DNA from: Verrucomicrobiota bacterium
GTDB lineage: Bacteria; Verrucomicrobiota; Verrucomicrobiia; Opitutales; UBA2995
NCBI GenBank assembly: GCA_027297085.1
Contig: JAPUIL010000297.1
Coordinates: 1-6,622, forward strand
DNA: 6,622 nt
Direction of reading: 5' to 3'
This document shows positions 1-6,622 of this stretch, piece after piece (within the stretch, counting starts at the first letter, position 1; each line of letters starts with the position of its first letter). The notes beneath the pieces were generated by a model. The model saw nothing but the letters and a program-made list of their open reading frames with translations. It did not search any database and was not told the origin of the DNA. The position numbers and the translations under genes were made by a program.

Positions 1-3000
1 TCGCTGATGTCAACCAAACGAGAGTCCCATCCCATTGCATCTCCCATGCAATCAAGCATGCTAATGCCTGCATTTCGGAGAGACAGTTTTCAGCCTTACG
101 TGCAGCAATTTCGGTGGACCTTCAAAGAATCAATTGATTGGGAAACCTTCAAAACTGCCTGGCAACGAGTATTCAAACGTCACGACACGTTCTTTCACCG
201 TTTCCAATTCTCAGGACGGGGGCAACTCATCGCGGCAAGAGGCAGGAAACTGCAAGTACGTTTTGAAGAGAAATCCTGGATTCGATTCTCTCAATCAAAC
301 CAACGCTCTCAATTGCGGAAGTTTCTGAAAGAGGACTTTATTTCTGGTTTCCATCCGGAAACGGATGTCTTATGCCGACTCACTTTGATTCGATTGGGAG
401 GAGATATCAGCGAGCTTGTCTGGACCTCTCACCACACCTTATTTGATGGCCGGGGACGATTAATTCTGATTCGAGAATTTCTGGCGGTGTTCGAATCCTT
501 AAATCAAGGAAAGCGCATACAACTTCCCAAGGCTCCACTGTACGAGACTTACCAGAAATGGGTACAGCAACAAAATTGGGATCAATCCAAATCGTTCTGG
601 AAAAGAAAATTAAAAGATGTAGATGATACAACTCCTCTCACCTTCGGCCTGGATTCCAAACCAGTAAAAACCGATTTCGTTTCACCCACTCACAAGAGTA
701 AATATTTTGATTCCGCTTTTTCAGACAGTTTACATCGCTGGTCGGCTAAGAGCGGTTTTTCTTTAAATACTTTGGTTCAAGCAACGTGGGGTCTCTTGTT
801 AAGCAGAACATCCGGGAAGCAGACAGTGGCGTTTGCTGCCCCACGAGCCTGCCGGAAGTCGAATATCCCAGAAGCAGAAAATACAGTGGGCCTTTTTGTA
901 AATACCGTTCCTGTAGTTGTGCGTATCGACGATCGCGATACGATTAAAAAGTTCCTCACCAAAATCCGCAAATATTGGATTAGCCTACGCAATCACGAAA
1001 ACACTCCGCTTACAGCTATAAAAGAATGGAGCCAGATCCCTCCCAATAAACCGATGTTTTCCAGCCTGGTGGGATACGAAAAATACGAGCTCAATCAGCT
1101 TATCAAACCTGGCGACGGCGGTCGCTTCCAATTTTCCTTGCGAGGTTACACCGACTTACCATTGGTCTTGCAGTTACACGACGGCAAGAAAATCAGAGCA
1201 GAGATCAGCTACGATAAATCACAATTCTCGTCGCAAAGCATAATTCAGATAATTGACAGTTTCGAAACTATCCTGGGGCAACTAATCGGAAACGGAAACA
1301 GACTGATAAATTCCATCGAGCTGCTATCCAACTCTGATAAACAGCGCATCCTTAAACTGAGCACAGGCAAACGGCCTCGACTGCCAATGCAACCCGTACA
1401 CAGGATTTTTGAAGATCTAGCCCAGACACATCCAGACCGTATTGCCATTCGTAGCGAAGAACAATCCATGTCCTATGCTGATCTAAACGCCAAAGCCAAT
1501 CAGCTTGCACGATTTCTCAAAAAACAGGGTGTCAAAGCAGGCACTCATGCAGGTTTATTCTTCGAACGAGGAGAGGACTTGTATATTGCCATATTGGCAG
1601 TGCTAAAAGCTGGCGCTGTTTACATTCCATTTGATGTGGAATATCCGAAGATACGATTACGCTGGATGGTCAAGGACTCCCGTCCGTCTTTGGTGCTAGC
1701 CAGCTCGAACCTGTCAAATGAAGTTAAGGAAACTGGCTTAAACGCCCTATTTCTCGATCAACACAAAAAGGGGCTGAAAAGGTTTTCCAAAAAGAATCTT
1801 CCAAGTAACTGTTCTTTGGATACCCCGGCTTACATCATGTACACATCGGGGTCCACAGGACGTCCCAAAGGAGTGATGGTTCCCCATCGTGGAATCGTAC
1901 GTCTTGTTAAAAAACCCAATTACGTAAAACTTTCCTCAAAGACTCGAACCCTCCAACTTGCTCCCGTCTCCTTCGATGCATCCACCTTTGAAATCTGGGC
2001 TCCGTTACTTAATGGAGGGTGCTGCGTTCTTTACCCGGAGCGGGTACCTTCTCTTGGTCAATTAGATGAAATAATTAAGGCGGAGTCCGTAAATACCTTG
2101 TGGCTCACGGCTTCGCTTTTTAACTTCATTATCGATACTGCGCCTGAGATTCTTCAAGGAGTCAGTCAATTGCTGGTGGGAGGTGAAGCATTGTCGCCGA
2201 TCCACATCAATAAGGCACAAAAACAATTACCCGGCACCATGCTCATAAATGGTTACGGCCCCACTGAGAACACAACTTTCTCCTGCTGTTACCCCATACC
2301 TAGAATTCATCACGCCAAGATCCCCGTGTCCATCGGTCCGCCCATCAGCCATTCCACAGCTTACGTCATGGATCGAGGGATGCGATTGTTACCAACCGGA
2401 GTACCGGGAGAATTATACGTGGGAGGCCAGGGAGTCGCGCTTGGATATCTGAACAATCCCGATCTCACAAATGAACAATTTGTCCAGAGTCCATACGCTA
2501 CGTCCGGATCAGCTACACTCTACCGAACAGGTGACAGGGTATTTCAACGAGGCGACGGACGAATTGAATACATGGAACGTTTTGACGATCAGGTGAAAAT
2601 CCGAGGGTACCGTATTGAACCAGGAGAAATTCAAGCCCGGATTCTACAGCTCAAAGAGGTCAAGGACGGCGCAGTTCTCATTCGCAAAAACCAGCGGAAA
2701 GAAAATGAATTAGTCGCCTTTGTCGTTTTGCAACCTGGAGTGGCAATGAGTCAGCGACACTTGAAGCAGCGATTGTCTGACCAGCTCCCCAATTACATGG
2801 TACCGGCTCAAATCGTATTCATGTCATCACTACCGCTGACCACGAATGGGAAAATTAATCGGACTGAATTATTAGGACATGAAACTTCGGAAGACTCCCT
2901 CTCCGGTCATAGTTTCCGAGACCTCACCATCACACAACGGAAGCTCTGGGACCTATGGAAGGAAGTTCTGGGACAAAAACCCGCAAGCCTGGATGAAGTG

Positions 3001-6000
3001 TTTTTTGATGCTGGCGGGCACTCACTCTTCGCCACGAACTTGATTTATGAGATCCAATCCGAATTTTCACTCAAGCTGCCCTTTTCCATATTCAATGAAA
3101 GGCCCACCGTTCGGACTTTATCCCAGTGGATTGACCAGCAAATGTTGGAGGATTCGAACGGAAAAGGAAACGAGCCCTTCATAATCAAGCCGGTAAAGGT
3201 CGAAAGCGTAAGCGAGCTGAACCAATTATGGCGCACCATGTATCTTTCTGCCATAGAAGATCCGGAGAGCGCAAATTCGCAGGTGATTGTCAGGAGCATA
3301 ATCCTGGAAGGCAACCTGAGGCCGAAACTCCTGATCAAGGCCATAGAACAGGTGGTTAATCTACACGATATTCTGAGAACTCATGCGATCAAGAAAGATG
3401 GAAAATTCTATCAAAAAGTAGAACCTGAAATAAAATTAGAGGTACCGATAATCGATCTGACAAAGTACCCGGCAAAGGAGGCCATGCGCAGAGCGAAAAC
3501 CATTTTTGAAAAGGAGTGGGTTTCTAGGGTAAATATGCGTAACGCGCCACTTTTCAGGAGTAAGCTCATCAAACTTGAAAAACAGAAATACCACCTTTCG
3601 ATGGTCTTTAATCATGCGATAGCGGACGGTGTTTCCCTAGAATTATTCTACAGTCAAATGAGTCGGGCCTATAACGACTTCGTCAAACATCGACCCGTAT
3701 CCCTCAAACCTCCCAATATAAATTTCAACGAGTATCATAAAAATCTGGAAAACTGGCTAGCCAAAGGTAATCAGCAACGCATCACGAACTATTGGAAGAA
3801 AATGTTAATGGATCTTAAACCCATTGATTATCCGTTCCTTAAAAAGAAATTACCGCGAGATCCTGAATGGAATGTTTATGACCATTACGAAATCTTACCT
3901 GAATGGTCAGAGCGTGTTAAACACTTTACGCAAACCCACTCTCTATCTACCTACATCTTTTTCACAACCATCATCAAATTATTGGTGGCGCGTTATACGG
4001 GTGAAATGGACAGCTATGTTGCTTCTTCGTTGGATTGCCGAGCCGGACCTGACCAGGCAGAGTTGTTCGGCTGCATATCAAACTCCATTCTGGTCCGAAC
4101 AAGATTGAAGAAATCCAAATCGTTTGTCGAACAAGCGGAAGCTGTTAGAAATGCATTATTTCAAGCTCAGGAATATAAATACGTTAGTACAAGAGTTATA
4201 TCCACAGAACTCCAAAACACCGATCATGCTATTTACAAGAGAACCGGGCAATTGTACGTCGGCATGGGCCCGGATACAGGAGACAGCCTAATCCTGCAGG
4301 ACATCCGCAGCACATTCTTACCACGAAAAAAGCGCAAAGCCCAGTATCGCCTCGGCATCACTATTCGAGAACCCGCGGACAGAATCTTGATAAGCTTTTC
4401 ATCCATTCCATCCATTTTTATTCCCTGTAGTATTGATCGCTTCAAATATAACTTCCAAAGATTCATCAAGCTGTTATTGGAGAACCCTAACCTGCTGCTA
4501 AAGGAACTCCCGGATTTGAGCACACCGGACAACTACCGGAAACCTCTATCCAAGCACGAAAAAGAGGAGTTTTTCCTCGCCCCAATTGGTCCAGAAGGAA
4601 GGACGGATTGGTCTGCAATAAAAGTCCAAGAATCTAAGTCTATAGGTGAACCAACGATTCCTTTCAAAAACCTGGAAAAGACTCAACAAACGGTCTGGCA
4701 GCTATGGACAGAACTACTGGGTCAAAAACCGAGGAGTTTAGATGAGGATTTCCTTGAAGCAGGGGGAGACTCGCTCCTAGCCACTAATTTTATCTACAAG
4801 ATTCAATCCACTTTTTCACTACAAATACCATTTAGTATATTCGAGGAAAGTGCGACAGTCAGATCCATTTCTCATTGGATAGATGAACAATTAGCTCACT
4901 CAGACTCAGAGGACAGGCATGCCCCGTTTGTAGTGGAGCCGATCAAGGTTGAAAGCATAAGTGAGATGAACGTTATGTGGCGGAACTTTTATATGTCTGA
5001 AATTGAAGATCCAGCGAATGCCAATTCAACCATCATTTGCAGGACGATTATCATGGAGGGTAATCTTAAGTCCAAGCTCCTTGAGAAAGCTTTGGAACAC
5101 GTGGTTAATATGCACGATGGACTTCGGATGCATGCAGTCAAAATCGGAGGGAAGTTTTTTCAAAAAGTCGAAGACAAAATAAAGTTAGAAGTACCGAAAA
5201 TCGATCTTACCGGTCATCCGCCAGAAAAGGCCATGCTCCGGGCAAAAGCCATTTTTGAAAAAGACTGGATATCCAGGATGAACATGCGTGACGCACCACT
5301 GTTCAAGGCAAAAATCATAAAGCTGGAAAAGCTGAAGCACATCCTGAGCCTTGCATTCCACCATGCAACCACAGATGGCGTTTCCATTGATATGTTTTTC
5401 CGGCAAATCAGCCATGTATACAATGACTTGGTCAACAAACGACCGATAACTTTAAAATCAAGCAAAATCAACTTCCGCCAATTCGATAAGAGTTTGGCAA
5501 ACTGGCTGGCAAAAGGGAATGGACAGCGCATGACCGAATTTTGGGAAAAAATGTTGCGAGAAATCAAACCTGTTAAGTTACCCTTTCTTGTTAAAAAACT
5601 GCCTGACCAAGTAGATTGGAATACATTCGATCACTATGAATTTTCGCCGGAATTGACAGCCCGCATCAAGCGCTTTACTGAAACTCACTCGCTTTCGACC
5701 TACATTTTCTTCACCACGATCGTAAAACTGATGATCGCCCGTTATACTGGCGAAATGGACAGTTATGTCGCCTCGGGCGTTGATTTCCGTGCCGGACCAG
5801 AGCAAGCGGAGATATTCGGATCTCCTATAGGCGGAATGCTGGTTCGAAATCGCCTCAAAAAGACCAGATCATTTCTGGAGCATGCGAAGTCTGCCAGAGA
5901 GGCACTTTATGTGTCTCAGGAAAACAAATACGTCAGCCCTCGCTGTGCAGCGCAGTTTCAGGGAGATACTTCCCACAAGATCCACAGACTGACTGGCCAT

Positions 6001-6622
6001 ATACAAGTTGCGATGGGCCCGGATACCGATGACTCAATATATTTGGAAGGCATCAAAAGCACTCTGATTCCAAGATATAATGCTCCAGCCCTTTACCGTC
6101 TTGGATTCATAGTCCGGGAACTCAAAGACCGGCTTCAGATAATTTTCCGGTATGTTCCGTCCTTTTGTGTACCTCATAGCATTGATCGCGTAAAATACAA
6201 TTTTCAAAGGTTCATAAAGCTTATATTGGAGAACCCTAACCTGCTGCTAAATGAACTCCCGGATTTGAGCACACCGGACAACTACCGGAAACCTCTGTCC
6301 AAGCACGAAAAAGAAGAATTTTTCCTCGCTCCGATTGGACCGGACGGAAAAACGGATTGGGCCGCAATAAAGGCACAAAAACCTTCAATTAAAGGTGAAA
6401 CAACCTTTTCTTTTGGAAACGTGGGAAGGACTCAACAAACTGTCTGGCATCTATGGACGAAAGTCTTGGGTCAAGAACCAGAAAGTTTAGATGATAACTT
6501 TTTTCGAGCCGGAGAACATTCCCTCCTAGCCACTAATTTGATCTACGAGATTCAATCCACTTTCTCCTTGAGAGTTCCCTTTTGCATATTTCAGGAAAGG
6601 TCCACCGTTCGATCTCTTTCCA
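1..6622 (+). CDS. Non-ribosomal peptide synthetase, partial (C-A-PCP-C-PCP-C-PCP...)
   Basis: One uninterrupted frame covers the window: 2207 codons and no stop, running off the right edge. It encodes a cytosolic assembly-line enzyme that activates an amino acid as an acyl-adenylate, tethers it to carrier domains through phosphopantetheine, and forms peptide bonds. Motifs give the order C1, A, PCP1, C2, PCP2, C3, PCP3 (partial). Only one adenylation domain is present for three carriers and three condensation domains. No epimerase, methyltransferase, reductase or thioesterase is seen, so chain release must be encoded downstream or on another protein. The true start is unresolved. An ATG at 7 lies 11 codons before the first C-domain motif and would suit an N-terminal C domain, but too few upstream bases are present to judge a ribosome binding site, and the frame is open to base 1. 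The NRPS assignment is very secure; the product is unknown. Confidence 0.97.
37..1340 (+). other. Condensation domain C1 (canonical) of the A-containing module
   Basis: This domain forms the peptide bond between an upstream donor acyl chain and the aminoacyl group on PCP1. It opens with SPMQSSML (40-63), matching the usual N-terminal C-domain signature. It has the core motif HHTLFDG (430-450), fitting HHxxxDG with both histidines and the aspartate intact, and VGLFVNT (886-906), fitting the IGxFVNT latch-region motif. Late motifs such as TPLTAIKEWS also match typical bacterial C domains. The second core motif reads RHDTFF where RHExLR is usual. The residues after the core are GRGR rather than the common WS. 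The domain lies at the left edge of the window. If ATG 7 is the true start, it takes its donor from another protein or acylates the first residue; otherwise it continues an upstream module. The sequence does not show whether it is an LCL, DCL or starter type. Confidence 0.93.
1396..2870 (+). other. Adenylation domain, predicted valine-type specificity
   Basis: This is an AMP-binding domain that activates an amino acid with ATP and transfers it to a carrier thiol. All ten core motifs are present: A1 MSYADL (1468), A2 LKAGAVYIPFD (1603), A3 YTSGSTGRPKG (1840), A4 FDAS (1972), A5 NGYGPTE (2248), A6 GELYVGGQGVALGYL (2407), A7 YRTGD (2521), A8 from ERFDDQVKIRGYRIEPGEI (2575), A9 LPNYMVP (2785) and A10 NGKINR (2845). 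The A10 lysine (2851) needed for adenylation is intact. Aligning by eye to GrsA PheA gives pocket residues D (1975), A (1978), F (1987), W (2101), L (2173), G (2179), G (2251), T (2275), F (2278) and K (2851), i.e. DAFWLGGTFK. From memory, the classic valine code is DAFWIGGTFK, one conservative change away. A related branched-chain residue cannot be excluded. It is the only A domain in the window, so it may serve more than one carrier. Confidence 0.95.
2914..3150 (+). other. Peptidyl carrier domain PCP1
   Basis: This carrier directly follows the adenylation domain and should be loaded by it in cis. The helix-1 signature WDLWKEVLG is followed by the phosphopantetheine site DAGGHSL, with the modified serine at 3022-3024. 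After the site come ATNLIYEIQS and PFSIFNERPTVRTLS, which fit helices II and III of a carrier. It is the first copy of a carrier sequence that recurs at exact 1749-bp steps. The GGHS form is the usual one for a carrier upstream of a C domain. It hands its residue to C2. Confidence 0.95.
3190..4500 (+). other. Condensation domain C2 of an A-less module, NHxxxDG core
   Basis: This is a condensation-superfamily domain between PCP1 and PCP2, expected to couple the PCP1-bound donor to whatever amino acid sits on PCP2. The core motif reads NHAIADG (3610-3630). The first histidine of HHxxxDG is asparagine, while the second, usually regarded as catalytic, and the aspartate-glycine are kept. HDILRTH (3364) fits motif C2. 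The usual first motif SxAQxRLW is degenerate (NQLWR near 3220), and the IGxFVNT region reads LFGCISNSILVR (from 4063). It is clearly distinct from C1 but closely related to C3: over 71 aligned residues starting at EGNL in each, I count 48 identities and no gaps. No adenylation domain follows. It is not an epimerase on sight, because the core lacks the SWR extension. Whether it is active cannot be read from sequence. Confidence 0.9.
4475..4565 (+). repeat. 91-bp near-identical patch, copy 1
   Basis: This segment spans the end of C2 and the linker, and matches 6224-6314 base for base except at 4503 and 4548. It contains uninterrupted identical runs of 28, 44 and 17 bp. The matching DNA on either side differs at many third codon positions, so the patch stands out as unusually conserved at nucleotide level. 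Confidence 0.9.
4501..4662 (+). other. C2-PCP2 linker with a possible A10-motif remnant
   Basis: In an ordinary module about 500 residues of adenylation domain would sit here; instead there are about 54. The first part (LSTPDNYRKPLSKHEKEEFF) resembles the LSxxE-type C-to-A linker, as seen after C1 (ELLSNSDKQRIL). The second part, PIGPEGRTDWSAI (from 4582), resembles the adenylation end motif PLTTNGKINRTEL (from 2833). The motif glycine (4597) is 174 bp before the PCP2 serine, exactly the distance in the true A-PCP1 pair (2848 to 3022). I infer a fusion of the C-A linker to the A10 tail after loss of the A core. The motif similarity is short, so this remains an inference. Confidence 0.6.
4663..4900 (+). 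other. Peptidyl carrier domain PCP2
   Basis: This is the second copy of the carrier sequence, 1749 bp after PCP1. It has WQLWTELLG as helix 1, then EAGGDSL with the phosphopantetheine serine at 4771-4773, followed by ATNFIYKIQS and PFSIFEESATVRSIS. It has no A domain immediately upstream, so it must be loaded by the A domain of the first module, by a trans-acting A domain, or not at all. The GGDS form is more often seen upstream of epimerases, but here a C domain follows, so no stereochemical conclusion should be drawn. Confidence 0.94.
4940..6250 (+). other. Condensation domain C3 of an A-less module, intact HHxxxDG
   Basis: This is the second copy of the divergent condensation domain, expected to join the PCP2-bound chain to the residue on PCP3. 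Its core motif HHATTDG (5359-5379) is canonical and lies exactly 1749 bp after the NHAIADG motif of C2. Motif C2 reads HDGLRMH and the C5 region reads FGSPIGGMLVR (from 5815). The stretches YTGEMDSYVAS and MGPDT are shared with C2, and no insertion or deletion separates the checked motifs. The first motif is again degenerate (ISEMNVMWR near 4957). It arose by duplication together with the neighbouring carrier, and its intact double histidine suggests the family is catalytically competent. Confidence 0.92.
6224..6314 (+). repeat. 91-bp near-identical patch, copy 2
   Basis: This is the second copy of the patch, at the end of C3 and the start of the following linker, 1749 bp after copy 1 and differing from it at two bases (6252 and 6297). 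It is best explained by recent intragenic recombination or gene conversion between the repeat units. Confidence 0.9.
6251..6411 (+). other. C3-PCP3 linker with a possible A10-motif remnant
   Basis: This is the counterpart of the C2-PCP2 linker. It again carries the C-A-linker-like segment (LSTPDNYRKPLSKHEKEEFF) and then PIGPDGKTDWAAI from 6331. The DGKTDW form is closer to the adenylation A10 consensus NGKxDR than the EGRTDW of the first linker, because the lysine is retained (6349). The motif glycine (6346) is 174 bp before the PCP3 serine, the same spacing as in the other two units. Its 5' part belongs to the nearly identical 91-bp patch. Confidence 0.6.
6412..6622 (+). other. Peptidyl carrier domain PCP3, cut by the window end, GEHS site
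   Basis: This is the third copy of the carrier, 1749 bp after PCP2. Helix 1 reads WHLWTKVLG. The phosphopantetheine site reads RAGEHSL with the serine at 6520-6522. The second glycine of the usual GGxS is replaced by glutamate, unlike PCP1 (GGHS) and PCP2 (GGDS). The serine and the following ATNLIYEIQS and PFCIFQERSTVRSLS are normal, so modification is plausible but could be altered. The domain is truncated only by the window edge. In the earlier copies a condensation domain follows about 50 codons after this point. Confidence 0.9.
6412..6622 (+). repeat. Tandem repeat unit 3, partial
   Basis: This is the beginning of a third copy, of which only the carrier part lies in the window. The tryptophan at 6445 and serine at 6520 keep the 1749-bp offset from unit 2. 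It cannot be seen whether a further C domain follows. Confidence 0.85.

Larger units (their letters stand above)
2914..4662 (+). repeat. Tandem repeat unit 1 (PCP1-C2-linker), 1749 bp
   Basis: This is the first copy of an in-frame 583-codon repeat encoding a carrier, a condensation domain and a short linker. The boundary was set at the conserved phenylalanine at 2914, whose counterparts are at 4663 and 6412. Weaker gap-free similarity continues back into the A10 motif at about 2833. Anchors at exact 1749-bp offsets from unit 2 include the helix-1 tryptophan (2947), the carrier serine (3022) and the core of the C domain (3610). Confidence 0.93.
4663..6411 (+). repeat. Tandem repeat unit 2 (PCP2-C3-linker), 1749 bp
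   Basis: This is the second copy of the 583-codon repeat, with anchors at 4696 (tryptophan), 4771 (carrier serine) and 5359 (HHxxxDG). Every anchor I checked against unit 1 and against the start of unit 3 falls at the same 1749-bp offset, so no net length change has accumulated. Outside a short patch, the DNA has diverged by many synonymous and replacement changes. Confidence 0.93.

Noticed and set aside
3045..3344. 99-codon open frame on the minus strand
   Set aside because: It lies antisense to the PCP1-C2 region, where the + frame gives clear carrier and C-domain motifs. Its translation shows no recognisable domain, so it is a shadow frame.
3824..4108. 94-codon + strand open frame in another phase
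   Set aside because: It overlaps C2 out of frame. The NRPS frame stays open through it with conserved residues, so it is not a gene or a frameshifted piece.
4501..4662. Linker as a promoter, terminator or gene boundary between two synthetase genes
   Set aside because: The reading frame runs through without a stop, and the peptide is conserved between both linkers, so it is coding interdomain sequence.
5214..5567. 117-codon open frame on the minus strand, the longest one starting and stopping inside the window
   Set aside because: It is antisense to the well-supported C3 domain, its translation matches no family I recognise, and it overlaps another minus-strand frame. It is a chance opening.
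3190..6250. C2 and C3 as epimerisation or heterocyclisation domains
   Set aside because: Epimerases usually carry HHxxxDGxSW and heterocyclisation domains DxxxxD in place of HHxxxDG. Here the cores are NHAIADGVS and HHATTDGVS, which fit condensation-type domains.
2914..6622. The repeat as an assembly duplication artefact
   Set aside because: Apart from the 91-bp patch the units differ widely in both DNA and protein, so they are genuine diverged copies. Only the patch itself warrants an artefact check.

Overview
The whole window lies inside one protein-coding gene on the + strand. Frame 1 (first codon at base 1) is open from the first to the last base, with no stop codon. It reads as a modular non-ribosomal peptide synthetase (NRPS). 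The other open frames on either strand are short shadows. There is no intergenic space, and no promoter, terminator, RNA gene or insertion sequence is visible. The gene is cut at the right edge. On the left the start is either upstream or the ATG at 7; the window cannot decide.

Domain order, read from motifs: a canonical condensation domain C1 (about 37-1340), a complete valine-type adenylation domain A (about 1396-2870), carrier PCP1 (about 2914-3150), condensation domain C2 (about 3190-4500), a short linker, PCP2 (about 4663-4900), condensation domain C3 (about 4940-6250), a short linker, and PCP3, cut by the window end (6412-6622). The layout is C-A-PCP-(C-PCP)-(C-PCP...). Only the first module has its own adenylation domain.

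The two A-less modules are an in-frame tandem repeat with a period of exactly 1749 bp (583 codons). The three phosphopantetheine serines (3022, 4771, 6520) are each 1749 bp apart. The condensation active-site motifs (3610, 5359) show the same spacing. The linker before PCP2 and before PCP3 carries a Gly-Lys/Arg-x-Asp-Trp motif. It sits exactly where the last adenylation motif (A10) sits before PCP1, 58 codons ahead of the carrier serine. This suggests the modules arose from C-A-PCP modules that lost the adenylation core. A 91-bp patch in the linker is almost identical between the two repeats, while the surrounding sequence has diverged, which points to recent gene conversion.

Working model (inference): the single A domain activates a valine-like amino acid and may load several carriers, as the cysteine A domain of yersiniabactin HMWP2 does. 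C2 and C3 would then couple the loaded residues to give a short homo-oligomeric stretch. Supply by a separate trans-acting A domain is the main alternative. The host is probably a bacterium of moderate GC content. The sequence does not fix the phylum, though it does not look like a GC-rich actinomycete.
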